From positions 10,639,501-10,703,500 of the forward strand of contig NZ_JAUSZI010000002.1 in NCBI RefSeq assembly GCF_030817415.1: 64,000 nucleotides of DNA, in the 5' to 3' direction. Shown here in pieces: positions 25,921-36,094 of this stretch. Source of the DNA: Streptomyces umbrinus (GTDB lineage Bacteria > Actinomycetota > Actinomycetes > Streptomycetales > Streptomycetaceae). The notes beneath the pieces were generated by a model, which saw nothing but the letters and a program-made list of their open reading frames with translations, had not been told where the DNA came from and made no database searches. The position numbers were made by a program, and so were the translations under genes. Each line of letters begins with the position of its first letter. The stretch's first letter is position 1.

Positions 25921-27876
25921 TCAGCCGACGTGCACCCGCGGCCGTCGTGCCCGGTCCGGTTCCGCCTCGCGGAGGACCTCCCGGGTGACCGGGGCGACCT
26001 CGCCCTGGCCGAAGAGGAAGAAGCGGAGGAAGTTGGTGAAGGGGTTGCCCTCGGTCCACTCGAAGTAGATGTGCGGGATGCAGCCGGTGGTGTCGCGGAC
26101 GTGCAGGACGAGGGCGGCCAGGGCGTTGGGGACGGAGGACGACTCCAGGGTGAGGACGCGGTAGCGGCCGTGCAGGACCTCGCCGCGTACGGTCAGGCCC
26201 GCCTCGAATTCCGACGGGTCCAGGACCGTGACCTCGACGAAGACGAAGTCCTCCTGGGCGGGCACGTCATTGTCCGCGCGGATCTGCTCGATCTTCTCGC
26301 GGTACTCGGTGATGTCGCGGTTGTCGGGTTCGTTGGCGATGAACCGGATCCGGCGGCTGGCGATGTCCCGTACGAACCGCTGGGCCATCCCGTCCATGGT
26401 CACGCTGGTGACGCGGAGTTCGAAGGCACGGGCGAGGCGCGAGAGGAGGGAGACGAGGATGATGCCGGCGATGAAGCAGGCGCCGATCTTCACGCCGTCC
26501 GGGCGCTCGATGACGTTCGCGACGGTGACGTAGAGGAAGACCGCCGAGATCACGGCGAAGGCGATGGTCCAGTTGCGCTGGCCGGCCTTGCGCGCGGCGA
26601 TGGTCACCGCGATCGCGGCCGAGCTGATGAGGACGAGGACGCCGGTCGCGTACGCGCCGCCCTGTGCGTCGACGTCAGCGTCGAAGATCCAGGTGACCAG
26701 GAACCCGACCAGGGTGAAGACGATCACCATCGGGCGGACGGCGCGCGCCCAGTGCGGGGCCATCCCGTAGCGGGGCAGATAGCGGGGCATCAGGTTGAGC
26801 AGCCCGGCCATGGCGGAGGCGCCGGCGAACCACAGGATGGCGATGGTGGACGCGTCGTAGACCGTGCCGAAGGCGTTGCCCAGGTACTTGTGCGCCAGAT
26901 ACGCGAGCGCGCGGCCGTTGGCCTCGCCGCCCGACTCGAACTCCTTCTCCGGGATGAGCAGCGTGGTGATGAAGCTGGTCGCGATCAGGAACACGCTCAT
27001 GATGAGCGCGGCCGTGGTCAGCAGCTTCTTCGTGCCGCGGATACGGCCCTTGGGGTTTTCCTCGGTGTCGTCGGGGTCGCCCTCGACGTGCGGCATGACC
27101 GCCACGCCGGTCTCGAAGCCGGACAGGCCGAGCGCCAGCTTCGGGAAGACCAGCAGGGCCACCCCCACCATGGCAAAAACGTTTCCGTGCTCGGCGGTCA
27201 GAGCGGTGGACCAGTCGCTGATCACATGCCCCTCGGTGACCACGTGCCAGAGCCCGGTCACCACGACCACGACGTTGAGCGCCAGATACAGGCCCACCAG
27301 CGCCACAGCGACACCGATCGCCTCCAGGAAGCCCTTGAGGAACACCGCGCCGAGAAGAGCGATGAGCACCAGCGTGATCAGCACTTGTCTGTCGTGCAGT
27401 GCGTCGGCCAGATGCGGGTTCTCCACCAGGTGGGTGGAGGCGTCGGCGGCCGACAGGGTGATGGTGATCAGGAAGTCGGTCGCGGCGAAACCGAGCAGGG
27501 TCAGGACGAACAGCTTGCCCTTCCAGAAGGTCAGCAGCCGCTCCAGCATGGCGATCGAGCCCTCGCCGTGGGGGCTCTCTTCGGCCACCCGCCGGTACAC
27601 CGGCAGCGCGCCCGCCAGTGTGACGACGACCAGCACGATGGTGGCCACCGGTGACAGCAGCCCGGCGGCGAGAGCCGCGATGCCAGGCTGGTAGCCGAGC
27701 GTGGAGAAGTAGTCGACGCCGGTCAGGCACATCACCCGCCACCAGCGCTGGCCCTTGTGCACGGGCTCCGGCTCGGCGGGCCGCGGTGCCGCCTGCCGGC
27801 CCTTGCCCATGTCGGACAGCCCCTCCAGCATCCAGGCGCGCAGGCGACTGGGCGGAGGGTGTTCGGTGGTGGCCAT
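25921..27876 (-). CDS. APC-superfamily permease with long cytosolic tail
   Basis: About 651 aa from ATG 27876. Twelve or so transmembrane segments begin with the consensus helix-1 region [18 protein letters not shown]. About 160 residues of soluble C-terminus follow ([20 protein letters not shown] and on). Substrates of this clade are not established; annotation is usually 'amino acid permease'. A KimA/KUP-like potassium role is possible because a KdpD-like sensor and the kdp operon lie 2.4 kb away, but that is inference. The frame is open to 27993, without a better start. Confidence 0.85.
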   Translation of the reverse strand: MATTEHPPPSRLRAWMLEGLSDMGKGRQAAPRPAEPEPVHKGQRWWRVMCLTGVDYFSTLGYQPGIAALAAGLLSPVATIVLVVVTLAGALPVYRRVAEESPHGEGSIAMLERLLTFWKGKLFVLTLLGFAATDFLITITLSAADASTHLVENPHLADALHDRQVLITLVLIALLGAVFLKGFLEAIGVAVALVGLYLALNVVVVVTGLWHVVTEGHVISDWSTALTAEHGNVFAMVGVALLVFPKLALGLSGFETGVAVMPHVEGDPDDTEENPKGRIRGTKKLLTTAALIMSVFLIATSFITTLLIPEKEFESGGEANGRALAYLAHKYLGNAFGTVYDASTIAILWFAGASAMAGLLNLMPRYLPRYGMAPHWARAVRPMVIVFTLVGFLVTWIFDADVDAQGGAYATGVLVLISSAAIAVTIAARKAGQRNWTIAFAVISAVFLYVTVANVIERPDGVKIGACFIAGIILVSLLSRLARAFELRVTSVTMDGMAQRFVRDIASRRIRFIANEPDNRDITEYREKIEQIRADNDVPAQEDFVFVEVTVLDPSEFEAGLTVRGEVLHGRYRVLTLESSSVPNALAALVLHVRDTTGCIPHIYFEWTEGNPFTNFLRFFLFGQGEVAPVTREVLREAEPDRARRPRVHVG

Positions 27877-28232
27877 CGGCGTGCTCCAGATGTCCGGCTC
27901 GACGTGCGGTTTCCGGCCATCACGCGGACGGCGGCACCAGCGTATGCAGAGCGTGACGCACAGGCCCACGGATGAGGCCGCCACAGGCGTCAAGCTTCCG
28001 TTAAGACAGACCGTTCGAGCGTCGGTGGGACATCAGGACGACGACGTTTTGGCCTCGGGGGAGTGGCCTGGGCCGTTCGAGGGGAGCTCTGGCGTGCCCG
28101 TCGGGCACGGACGCCCAGCGTCACCTAGTACGCCGTCAGACGGGTTCTCCGCACGAACGTGACGCGGACCGGCAAGGAGCCTCGTGCCGATCGACGCGGC
28201 CCGGAGCGCCAGCCGCCGCAGCGGCCGGGGCA
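27877..28232. other. Long leader/intergenic region upstream of the permease
   Basis: 356 bases on the 5' side of the permease gene. One small hairpin (CGTGCCC/GGGCACG, 28093-28109) may end the gene to the right. I could not recognise a c-di-AMP riboswitch, though its presence upstream of a transporter would be worth a covariance-model test. No gene supported. Confidence 0.35.
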
Positions 28233-28520
28233 TCAATCCCACTGCCCCTCGGTCGGTGCTTTCAGCAGTCGGTCCAGCTCGTGCCCGGCCTCGTCGTACC
28301 CGGCGTCGGCGATCCGCTGCAGCTCGCGCAGGTCGCCCGTCGCCTTTGCGCGTCGTGTGAGCAGGAAGCCCGCGCGCATGGATCCCTCGTCCAGCAGCTC
28401 GCTCAGTTCCCCGAGGTCACCGGCCGAGTCGGCGAGGTCGGCAAGGCGGTCCAGTGCGGTCTCGTTGCCCGCATCGGCCAGCTCGCGCAGGGTCTCCGGG
28501 TCGACATTCATGTTCGTCAT
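28233..28520 (-). CDS. Small conserved Leu/Ala/Asp-rich helical-repeat protein
   Basis: 95 aa from ATG 28520 (or 28511). Built of short helical repeats of the form LRELADAGNETALDRLADLA, DLGELSELLDEGSMRAGFLL and DLRELQRIADAGYDEAGHEL, about 23 residues apart. This suggests a compact alpha-solenoid like Sel1/ARM mini-repeats. Function unknown. It is divergent from the MerR gene at 28575 with a 54-base shared promoter gap. Confidence 0.65.
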   Translation of the reverse strand: MTNMNVDPETLRELADAGNETALDRLADLADSAGDLGELSELLDEGSMRAGFLLTRRAKATGDLRELQRIADAGYDEAGHELDRLLKAPTEGQWD

Positions 28521-28574
28521 GGGGCCATGCTGCAACCCCGCCCCAGGGGCAGGGTCAAGTGGCACGATGGCCGG

Positions 28575-29306
28575 GTGATCACCATCGGGCAGCTGGCCGG
28601 GTACGTCGGGGTGTCGGTCAAGACCATCCGCGTCTACCACGACAAGGGCCTGCTCCCCGAGCCCGACCGCGACGCGTCCGGCTACCGGCGGTACGGCGCG
28701 AACGACGTCATCGACCTGATCAAGATTCGCACGCTCGCCGAAGCCGGCGTCCCCCTGGCTCGTATCCGGGACCTGAGATCGGCGGGCGACGAGGAGTTCC
28801 AGCAGGCGCTGCGCGAGATCGACGACGGGCTCACCGACCGCATCCGTGGCCTGCGGGCAACGCAGGGGCGCCTGCGCAGGCTCGCCGCCGGGGATGTCGC
28901 ATCGCTGCCCGCCGAGGTCGGCGCCCATCTGGAGGACCTGGCCCGGTGGGGATTCACGCCTCGTTGGGTGGACCTGCAACGCGACCTGTGGATCCTCGTG
29001 TTCGCCACCCACCCGGACCGCGCGATCGCCCTGTTCCACGACCAGGCCGAGATCCTCGCCGACTCGGCGCTGCGGCAGCTCTTCCTCGACTACGACCACG
29101 CGTACGGCCTCGACGCCGACGATCCCCGCATCGACGACCTCGCCCGCCGTGCCGCCGAAGCGACCCGCGAACGCTACGGACCGGACGAACTGCCCGGGCT
29201 GGACGCGGCCTCCGAGATCCCCGCCCTCATCCAGGGCACGGTCAACGCCTCGTCCCCGGCGTGGCAGCGACTCGACACGCTCATCCGCGCGCAACTGGAC
29301 GTGTGA
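28575..29306 (+). CDS. MerR-family regulator
   Basis: 243 aa from GTG 28575. The N-terminal MerR helix-turn-helix is clear (TIGQLAGYVGVSVKTIRVYH, then GLLPEPDRDASGYRRY). A dimer coiled coil follows, then an effector domain of about 150 residues with no metal-type cysteines, so a small organic ligand is more likely than a metal. It is divergent from the small repeat protein. Open frame upstream to 28281 overlaps that gene and is not used. Confidence 0.88.
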   Translation: MITIGQLAGYVGVSVKTIRVYHDKGLLPEPDRDASGYRRYGANDVIDLIKIRTLAEAGVPLARIRDLRSAGDEEFQQALREIDDGLTDRIRGLRATQGRLRRLAAGDVASLPAEVGAHLEDLARWGFTPRWVDLQRDLWILVFATHPDRAIALFHDQAEILADSALRQLFLDYDHAYGLDADDPRIDDLARRAAEATRERYGPDELPGLDAASEIPALIQGTVNASSPAWQRLDTLIRAQLDV

Positions 29307-29399
29307 CTCGGGGTGCACCAGCGCACGGTCCCGGCTGTGTGCGGAAGTCGGTCGGCATGCGCCGCCGCGAACGGGATCGTCACCGTGCCGGACGGCGCC

Positions 29400-29945
29400 T
29401 CAACGCCGGGCGTGGCGGATCGTCAACCGTCCGAACCCCATGGCCCCTGAGATCCGGATCGTCGGGCCGCCGGTGCCGGGGGAGCGTCGCCGGGGCTTGT
29501 AGCGCGAGTCCTTCCACCCGGTGCGCAGACCCTCGATTTCGACGATCGCGTCGCGAGGCACCTTGATCTTGGCCCTGCCGGTGCCCAGTTGCAGCTCGAT
29601 GTCGACCACCGGATGCTCGATGACCGCCCGGGACAGGTCCAGGCGCACCCTGCCGACCGCGGACTCGACCTTGAGGAACCGAGGTACCCGCCACGGGCCG
29701 CGCCGATGGATCCGTCCCCCGGCGGCGGCGATCGTGGACGTGGTGGTCGTACTCTCCGCCGGGAGCGAGGCCAGCGCCGGAACGAGCTCGCTGTGCGTCC
29801 TGGCGGTGAGCGCCAGGTCGAGGCGTCCGTCCATGTCCTCGTGCGAGATGTGTCCTGCGGCGTAGGCGTCCTGGAGGCGCTGCACGGCCGTGTCGCGGTC
29901 GTCCTCGCTGATCGGTATCGGCGCGTCTTCCGGCGGAGAGGTCAC
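29400..29945 (-). CDS. DUF1707 protein with cell-wall-active antibiotic response-like tail
   Basis: 181 aa from GTG 29945 (ATG 29993 and 30002 are alternatives). The DUF1707 domain near the start has the usual core (RDTAVQRLQDAYAAGHISHE and DMDGRLDLALTARTHSEL). The C-terminal part resembles the LiaF/DUF2154-type beta-strand domain (VRLDLSRAVIEHPVVDIELQ, ending GAMGFGRLTIRH). DUF1707 proteins are common, poorly understood actinobacterial proteins, often with envelope links. It has no membrane segment here. Confidence 0.8.
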   Translation of the reverse strand: MTSPPEDAPIPISEDDRDTAVQRLQDAYAAGHISHEDMDGRLDLALTARTHSELVPALASLPAESTTTTSTIAAAGGRIHRRGPWRVPRFLKVESAVGRVRLDLSRAVIEHPVVDIELQLGTGRAKIKVPRDAIVEIEGLRTGWKDSRYKPRRRSPGTGGPTIRISGAMGFGRLTIRHARR

Positions 29946-30234
29946 CGTTTCACTCTCGTGCCGTACGGGCGATGCGAAGGCGCCGACATCCATGGCGGGC
30001 AAGGCATCCGACGGGGAGGCCGACCGCTCGTCGGCATGGCCCTGCCCGCCCGACGCGGCACACCCTCGTCACCTGCTCGGCCCGGGCCCCGTCAAGGCGG
30101 TGTCAACGTCCTTGTGACCGGCGACAAGGATGCGTCAAGGAGTGCTCCGAGAGCCCTGGACAAGCGCTTCGGTGGGGGAAGTAACCGTTCCCCTCGGGGA
30201 GTTGATCGCCAGTGAGCGGAGCACGTCGGCTGCG

Positions 30235-31059
30235 ATGAGTGACGTACGGGACAGGACGAGTGACGTACGGACCGGCGGGAGCGGGGCTGGGGCCGGTGCG
30301 GGTGACGTACGTCCTGGACGCCCCGGACGCCTCAAGGTCTACCTCGGAGCCGCCCCGGGAGTGGGGAAGACCTACCGCATGCTCGACGAGGCGCGGCGCA
30401 GGGCGGCGCGTGGTGTCGATGTCGTGGTGGGGTTCGTCGAGTGCCACGGGCGGCCCCGCACGGAAGGGATGCTCGACGGTCTGGAGGTCGTCGAGCGGGC
30501 CCAGTGGGCCTACCGCGGTGGGGAGTTCGAGGAGATGGACCTCGCCGCCGTCCTCGCGCGGCGCCCGCAGGTCGCGATCGTCGACGAGTTCGCCCACAGC
30601 AACGTTCCCGGGGGAGGCCGCAACCCCAAGCGGCGGCAGGACATCGAGGAACTGCTCGCGGCCGGGATCGATGTCGTCACGGCCCTCAACGTCCAGCATC
30701 TGGCCCTGAACGCCGCCGCCTCGCTCGGCGACGAGGTGCGCGCGGTGACCGTCTGCAACCCCGACCCCGAGGATCGCGCCCAGCTGTACGCCCTGGAGCG
30801 CGACTGGGCGCGCTGGGACCCCGGGGTGCCGCTGATCCGGCTCACTTCCGAGCGTCGCGCCCTGGGCCGTCCGATCGCCGCGTACGTGGGCGAGGCGGCC
30901 GCCGCCGTGCCCGGCACCCGCGTCACCGTGCTGATCCCCGAGGCCGAGCCGGACCGGCTGTGGCAGCGGCTGCTGCAGAACCAGCGCGGTGCCGTGGTCG
31001 CCCACGCCGTCCGGAAGGACACGGACGCGGTGATCTGCCGGCTGCGGTTCCTCATCTGA
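30235..31059 (+). CDS. KdpD-like non-kinase potassium sensor (KdpDN type)
   Basis: 274 aa. Residues 35-190 match the KdpD N-terminal ATP-binding sensor: Walker A GAAPGVGKTYRML, then DEFAHSNVPGGGRNPKRRQD and the AGIDVVTALNVQHL strand. There is no DUF4118, HisKA or ATPase domain. The C-terminal 60 residues (VTVLIPEAEPDRLWQRLLQN, ending DAVICRLRFLI) resemble the tail of KimA/APC potassium permeases, not KdpD. It lies 200 bases upstream of kdpF. Probably a nucleotide-dependent partner that senses K+ or controls a transporter; it is not a truncated kdpD. Confidence 0.8.
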   Translation: MSDVRDRTSDVRTGGSGAGAGAGDVRPGRPGRLKVYLGAAPGVGKTYRMLDEARRRAARGVDVVVGFVECHGRPRTEGMLDGLEVVERAQWAYRGGEFEEMDLAAVLARRPQVAIVDEFAHSNVPGGGRNPKRRQDIEELLAAGIDVVTALNVQHLALNAAASLGDEVRAVTVCNPDPEDRAQLYALERDWARWDPGVPLIRLTSERRALGRPIAAYVGEAAAAVPGTRVTVLIPEAEPDRLWQRLLQNQRGAVVAHAVRKDTDAVICRLRFLI

Positions 31060-31138
31060 TCCCGCATGTCCCGCGCCGGGGACGGACGGGGTGTTCAGGC
31101 GCCCGGGGGGATTGGTTCACGCAGTTGGATCAGCCCGC

Positions 31139-31187
31139 CGTATGGGTTCCGTCAAAGCCGTACGAACCTGCGTATGGGAGCCGTCAA
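31139..31187 (+). promoter_or_regulatory. Direct repeats upstream of kdp, candidate KdpE site
   Basis: CGTATGGGTTCCGTCAA (31139-31155) and CGTATGGGAGCCGTCAA (31171-31187) match at 15 of 17 bases and start 32 bases apart, about three helical turns. They lie 76-124 bases upstream of the first small gene, with a possible -10 (TCTAAT) after them. Confidence 0.55.
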
Positions 31188-31262
31188 CGGCGCTCGAATC
31201 CGGCCGGAGAGGCGCTTTCCTCTAATCGTCCGTTCGATTCGAACCTCATCTAGGAGCTTGCG

Positions 31263-31346
31263 ATGGCCGACGTGGCCTTCGTCGTCACCACGATCGCGGT
31301 GTTCGCGCTGGTGGCTCTGGTCGCCAAGGGGGTGACGAAGCTGTGA
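31263..31346 (+). CDS. 27-aa membrane peptide at head of kdp operon
   Basis: ATG 31263 follows TAGGAGC. The product is a single hydrophobic helix with a basic end ([20 protein letters not shown], then AKGVTKL). Its TGA overlaps the GTG of kdpF (GTGA), so the two are coupled. It resembles KdpF in size and form but has a different sequence. Possibly a second small Kdp subunit; unproven. Confidence 0.7.
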   Translation: MADVAFVVTTIAVFALVALVAKGVTKL

Positions 31347-31432
31347 CCGCCGAGAACATCGTCGGCCTGATCGTGGCCGTCGCCCTGCTGGGCTATCTCG
31401 TCCTCGCCCTGATCTTCCCGGAGAGGTTCTGA
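31343..31432 (+). CDS. kdpF: Potassium-transport ATPase subunit KdpF
   Basis: 29 aa single-helix peptide ([20 protein letters not shown], then LALIFPERF), typical of KdpF, which stabilises the KdpABC complex. GTG 31343 overlaps the preceding peptide's stop; kdpA starts 8 bases after its TGA. Confidence 0.88.
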   Translation: MTAENIVGLIVAVALLGYLVLALIFPERF

Positions 31433-31440
31433 GAAGCACT

Positions 31441-33105
31441 ATGAGTCCCGTCCTCGCTGCTGTGCTCCAGATGCTCGCTCTGATAGCGGCACTGGCGCTC
31501 GCCCATCGCCCCCTCGGCGACTACATGGCCAAGGTCTACTCCTCGGACAAGCACCTGCGCGTCGAGAAGTGGATCTACAAGGGCATCGGCGCCAACCCCA
31601 ACACGGAGATGCGGTGGCCCGCGTACCTGCGCGGTGTCCTCGCCTTCTCCGCGGTGAGTGTGCTGTTCCTGTACCTGCTGCAGCGCTTCCAGGGCAGCCT
31701 GCCCGGCTCGCTCGGCTTCTCCTCGATCGACCCGGACCAGGCGTTCAACACCGCCGCGTCGTTCGTCTCCAACACCAACTGGCAGTCGTACTACGGCGAG
31801 CAGGCCATGGGCCACGTCGTACAGACCGGCGGCCTCGCGGTGCAGAACTTCCTGTCCGCCTCGGTCGGTATCGCGGTGGCCGTCGCGCTCGTCCGCGGCT
31901 TCGCCCGCTCGCGCACCGGTGAGCTCGGCAACTTCTGGTCCGACCTGGTGCGCGGCACCATCCGCATCCTGCTGCCGATCTCGGTGATCGCCGCGATCGT
32001 GCTCGTCGCGTGCGGCGCGATCCAGAATTTCTCCGGCATCCACGAGGTCGGCCAGTTCACGGGCGGATCGCAGCAGTGGAACGGCGGCGCGGTCGCCTCC
32101 CAGGAGGCCATCAAGGAGCTGGGCACCAACGGCGGCGGCTACTTCAACGCCAACTCCGCCCACCCCTTCGAGAACCCCAACGCGTTCTCCAACCTCTTCG
32201 AGATCTTCCTGATCCTGCTGATCCCGTTCGCGCTCACGCGGACCTTCGGCCGGATGGTCGGCTCGCTCAAGCAGGGCTACGCGATCCTCGCCACGATGGT
32301 CACCATCTGGATCGGCTTCACGGCCCTGATGATGTGGACCGAATTCGCCCACCACGGCCCGGCGTTCGACATCGCGGGCGGTGCGATGGAGGGCAAGGAG
32401 ACCCGCTTCGGAGTCGGTGCCTCGTCGATCTTCGCGGTGGCCACGACGCTGACCTCGACCGGCGCGGTGGACTCGTTCCACTCCTCGTTCACCGGACTCG
32501 GCGGCGGCATCACCATGCTCGGCATGCAGCTCGGCGAGATCGCGCCCGGTGGTACCGGCTCCGGCCTCTACGGCATGCTGATCATGGCGATCATCGCGGT
32601 GTTCATCGCCGGTCTGATGGTGGGCCGTACGCCCGAGTACCTGGGCAAGAAGATCGGCACCCGCGAGATCAAGTTCGCCGCCTGCTACATCCTCATCACC
32701 CCGGCGCTGGTGCTCGTCTTCACCGCCGCGGCGATGGCCCTGCCGACCCCGGGCAACTCGATGACGAACAGCGGGGCGCACGGCTTCTCCGAGATCCTGT
32801 ACGCCTACACCTCGGCCTCGAACAACAACGGTTCGGCGTTCGCGGGTCTGAACGCGGACACGCAGTGGTTCAACAGCACACTGGGGCTGGCGATGCTGCT
32901 CGGCCGCTTCCTGCCGATGGTGTTCGTGCTCGCGCTGGCCGGCTCGCTCGCCGAGCAGAAGCCGGTGCCCGCGACCGCGGGCACGCTGCGCACCGAAAAG
33001 CCGCTGTTCACCGGGCTGTTGGTGGGCGCGATTCTCATCATCACCGGTCTGACCTACTTCCCGGCGCTCGCGCTGGGACCGCTGGCCGAGGGGCTGGCGT
33101 CATGA
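31441..33105 (+). CDS. kdpA: Potassium-transport ATPase subunit KdpA
   Basis: 554 aa. The K+-selective channel-like subunit. All four selectivity-filter regions are present: [45 protein letters not shown] and [12 protein letters not shown]. Ten transmembrane segments and normal length. The stop overlaps the kdpB start (ATGA). Confidence 0.97.
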   Translation: MSPVLAAVLQMLALIAALALAHRPLGDYMAKVYSSDKHLRVEKWIYKGIGANPNTEMRWPAYLRGVLAFSAVSVLFLYLLQRFQGSLPGSLGFSSIDPDQAFNTAASFVSNTNWQSYYGEQAMGHVVQTGGLAVQNFLSASVGIAVAVALVRGFARSRTGELGNFWSDLVRGTIRILLPISVIAAIVLVACGAIQNFSGIHEVGQFTGGSQQWNGGAVASQEAIKELGTNGGGYFNANSAHPFENPNAFSNLFEIFLILLIPFALTRTFGRMVGSLKQGYAILATMVTIWIGFTALMMWTEFAHHGPAFDIAGGAMEGKETRFGVGASSIFAVATTLTSTGAVDSFHSSFTGLGGGITMLGMQLGEIAPGGTGSGLYGMLIMAIIAVFIAGLMVGRTPEYLGKKIGTREIKFAACYILITPALVLVFTAAAMALPTPGNSMTNSGAHGFSEILYAYTSASNNNGSAFAGLNADTQWFNSTLGLAMLLGRFLPMVFVLALAGSLAEQKPVPATAGTLRTEKPLFTGLLVGAILIITGLTYFPALALGPLAEGLAS

Positions 33106-35234
33106 CCACCCGCACAGAGAAGCAAGAGGACACCGTGTCCACGACTACTCCCACTCGGGCGCCGCACAGCGATGTGCCGACCGGTCACAAGGACGAAGGA
33201 CGCGTCGGCGCGGGTCTGTTCGACCCGAAGCAGTTGCTGAAGTCGCTGCCGGACGCCTGTCGCAAGCTCGACCCGCGGGTGATGGTCAGGTCCCCCGTGA
33301 TGTTCGTGGTGCTGGTGGGCTCGGTCCTGACGACCGTGTTCTCCTTCAAGGACCCGGGCGACTGGTTCGGCTGGGCCATCAGCGCCTGGCTCTGGCTCAC
33401 CGTGATCTTCGCCAACCTGGCGGAGGCGGTGGCAGAGGGCCGCGGCAAGGCGCAGGCGGACACCCTGCGCAGGGCCAAGACCGACACCGTCGCGCGACGG
33501 CTGTCCAAGGACGGCGGCTCCGAGGAGCAGGTGCCCGGCACCGAACTGCGCGTCGGCGACCTGGTCGTCTGCGAGGCGGGCGACATCATCCCCGGCGACG
33601 GTGACGTCGTCGAGGGCGTCGCGTCCGTGGACGAGTCGGCCATCACCGGTGAGTCGGCCCCGGTCATCCGCGAGTCCGGCGGCGACCGGTCCGCGGTCAC
33701 CGGCGGTACGAAGGTGCTGTCCGACCGCATCGTCATCAAGATCACGACGAAGCCGGGCGAGACCTTCATCGACCGCATGATCGCCCTGGTCGAGGGCGCC
33801 GCCCGGCAGAAGACGCCCAACGAGGTCGCGCTGAACATCCTGCTCGCCTCGCTGACGATCGTCTTCCTGCTGGCCGTCGCCACGCTGCCGCCGTTCGCGG
33901 ACTACGCGGGCACGCACCTCACGATGGTCGTGCTGGTGGCCCTGCTTGTCTGTCTGATCCCGACCACGATCGGCGCGCTGCTCTCCGCGATCGGCATCGC
34001 GGGTATGGACCGGCTGGTGCAGCGGAACGTACTCGCCATGTCCGGCAGGGCAGTTGAGGCCGCGGGCGACGTGTCGACCCTCCTCCTCGACAAGACCGGC
34101 ACCATCACGCTCGGCAACCGCCAGGCCGCCGAGTTCGTGCCGGTGAGCGGCACCACCGACGCCGTTCTGGCCGACGCCGCCCAGCTCTCCTCGCTGGCCG
34201 ACGAGACGCCCGAGGGCCGCTCCGTCGTCGTCCTGGCGAAGGAGAAGTACGGGCTGCGCGAGCGGAGCCAGGGCGAGCTGTCCGGCGCCGAGTGGATCGC
34301 CTTCACCGCCCAGACCCGCATGTCGGGCGTGGACGTCGACGGGCGCAGGATCCGCAAGGGCGCGGCCGGTTCGGTCATGGCCTGGGTCCGGGAGCGGGGC
34401 GGCGAGGTGTCCGAGGACGCCGACACCCTGGCCAACCGGATCTCAGAGGCGGGCGGCACTCCGCTGCTCGTGGCGGTCGAAGACACCGATGGCGCCCGGG
34501 TGCTGGGCGTCATCCACCTCAAGGACGTGGTCAAGGACGGCATGCGCGAACGGTTCGACGAACTGCGCCGCATGGGCATCAAGACCGTCATGATCACGGG
34601 CGACAACCCGCTGACCGCCAAGGCGATCGCGGACGAGGCCGGCGTCGACGACTTCCTTGCCGAGGCCACTCCCGAGGACAAGATGGCCCTCATCAAGCGG
34701 GAGCAGGCGGGCGGCAAGCTCGTCGCGATGACCGGCGACGGCACGAACGACGCCCCCGCGCTGGCCCAGGCGGACGTCGGCGTGGCGATGAACACGGGTA
34801 CGTCGGCCGCCAAGGAGGCCGGCAACATGGTCGACCTCGACTCCAACCCGACCAAGCTCATCGAGATCGTCGAGATCGGCAAGCAACTCCTCATCACCCG
34901 GGGCGCGTTGACGACGTTCTCCATCGCCAACGACGTCGCGAAGTACTTCGCGATCATCCCGGCGCTGTTCGCGGCGGTCTACCCGGGCCTGGACAAGCTC
35001 AACATCATGCAGCTGTCCTCGCCCGACTCCGCGATCCTGTCCGCGGTCGTCTTCAACGCGCTGATCATCATCGCGCTGGTGCCGCTCGCCCTGCGGGGTG
35101 TGCAGTACCGGCCGGTGAGCGCGGACAAGCTGCTGCGGCGCAATCTCGGGATCTACGGCCTGGGCGGGCTGATCGCGCCCTTCATCGGCATCAAGATCAT
35201 CGACCTGATCATCTCCCTCATCCCCGGGCTGTAA
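33102..35234 (+). CDS. kdpB: Potassium-transport ATPase catalytic subunit KdpB
   Basis: 710 aa P-type ATPase that powers KdpA. It has the actuator motif [12 protein letters not shown], phosphorylation loop [13 protein letters not shown] and hinge [20 protein letters not shown], all intact. The Ser of TGES is the known inhibitory phosphorylation site in E. coli. Compared with E. coli KdpB the N-terminus is about 25 residues longer. Starts inside the end of kdpA. Confidence 0.97.
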   Translation: MTTRTEKQEDTVSTTTPTRAPHSDVPTGHKDEGRVGAGLFDPKQLLKSLPDACRKLDPRVMVRSPVMFVVLVGSVLTTVFSFKDPGDWFGWAISAWLWLTVIFANLAEAVAEGRGKAQADTLRRAKTDTVARRLSKDGGSEEQVPGTELRVGDLVVCEAGDIIPGDGDVVEGVASVDESAITGESAPVIRESGGDRSAVTGGTKVLSDRIVIKITTKPGETFIDRMIALVEGAARQKTPNEVALNILLASLTIVFLLAVATLPPFADYAGTHLTMVVLVALLVCLIPTTIGALLSAIGIAGMDRLVQRNVLAMSGRAVEAAGDVSTLLLDKTGTITLGNRQAAEFVPVSGTTDAVLADAAQLSSLADETPEGRSVVVLAKEKYGLRERSQGELSGAEWIAFTAQTRMSGVDVDGRRIRKGAAGSVMAWVRERGGEVSEDADTLANRISEAGGTPLLVAVEDTDGARVLGVIHLKDVVKDGMRERFDELRRMGIKTVMITGDNPLTAKAIADEAGVDDFLAEATPEDKMALIKREQAGGKLVAMTGDGTNDAPALAQADVGVAMNTGTSAAKEAGNMVDLDSNPTKLIEIVEIGKQLLITRGALTTFSIANDVAKYFAIIPALFAAVYPGLDKLNIMQLSSPDSAILSAVVFNALIIIALVPLALRGVQYRPVSADKLLRRNLGIYGLGGLIAPFIGIKIIDLIISLIPGL

Positions 35235-35259
35235 CTTTTTGAAAGCGTGCTGATCAACT

Positions 35260-35970
35260 ATGAACAACTCGGTATCCAACACTGCTCGGTTGCTCTGGGC
35301 CGGCCTGCGCGCGCTTCTCGTCCTGACGGTGGTGACGGGCATCGTCTACCCGCTGGCCATCACCGGCGTCGCCCAGGGCCTCTTCAACGACAAGGCGAAC
35401 GGCTCGGAGATCACGTCGAACGGCAAGGTCGTCGGCTCCTCGCTCATCGGCCAGGCGTACAACCTGCCCCTGAAGAAGGGCCAGGAGACGCCGGAGCCGG
35501 ACCTGAAGTGGTTCCAGGGCCGTCCGCAGAACGGCCTGGGCACCAACAGCGTGAACACCCAGTACAAGCTGATCCTGTCGGGCGCCACCAACCGCTCCGG
35601 AGACAACGGCGCGGTCGACGGAGCGTGCCCGAAGGATCCGGCGAAGGCGGAGGAAGCCACCCTCTGCCAGTGGGTCGTCGCCGCCAAGGACGCCGTCATC
35701 AAGGACAACTCCGTGAACGGCTACACGGTCAAGAGCGTGCCGCCCGACGCGGTCACCTCCTCCGGCTCAGGACTGGACCCGGACATCTCCCCGGCGTACG
35801 CCGACATCCAGGTCCACCGGGTCGCGGAGAAGAACGGGCTGTCCGTCGCCCAGGTCCAGAAGCTGGTCGACGACCACACCGACGGCCGTACGCTCGGCTT
35901 CATCGGAGAGCCCACGGTCAACGTCCTCCAACTCAACATCGCGCTCAAGGAACTCGTGGCCAAGAGCTGA
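35260..35970 (+). CDS. kdpC: Potassium-transport ATPase subunit KdpC
   Basis: 236 aa, single N-terminal membrane helix (LLVLTVVTGIVYPLAITGVA) and an outer domain with the family motif PENGLGTNSVN-like FQGRPQNGLGTNSVNTQ. About 40 residues longer than the E. coli protein, with a Cys pair (ACPKDPAKAEEATLC) in the insert. It follows kdpB after 25 bases. Confidence 0.95.
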   Translation: MNNSVSNTARLLWAGLRALLVLTVVTGIVYPLAITGVAQGLFNDKANGSEITSNGKVVGSSLIGQAYNLPLKKGQETPEPDLKWFQGRPQNGLGTNSVNTQYKLILSGATNRSGDNGAVDGACPKDPAKAEEATLCQWVVAAKDAVIKDNSVNGYTVKSVPPDAVTSSGSGLDPDISPAYADIQVHRVAEKNGLSVAQVQKLVDDHTDGRTLGFIGEPTVNVLQLNIALKELVAKS

Positions 35971-36094
35971 TGGCCTTACGCGCACCATGCGGGACTTGGC
36001 GGCCGGAGCGACACCCCGTGCCGTCAACTCCCGTAGCCATGAAGCTTGTTCCGCACGACCTCGGCCCTCCGCGCGACAGGAAAGGCGTACGCCG

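Noticed and set aside
27877..28232. c-di-AMP (ydaO-type) riboswitch before the APC permease
   Set aside because: Looked for because of the long leader and the potassium context, but no conserved core could be recognised by eye; a covariance search would decide.
30235..31059. Reading the short KdpD-like gene as a truncated kdpD pseudogene
   Set aside because: It ends in an ordered, permease-like tail rather than debris, has a complete Walker A domain, and such non-kinase sensors are known; a full kdpD is also present.
32010..33101. Apparent long N-terminal extension of KdpB overlapping kdpA
   Set aside because: The frame is simply open through kdpA; KdpB sequence begins after ATG 33102, which overlaps the kdpA stop in the usual way.
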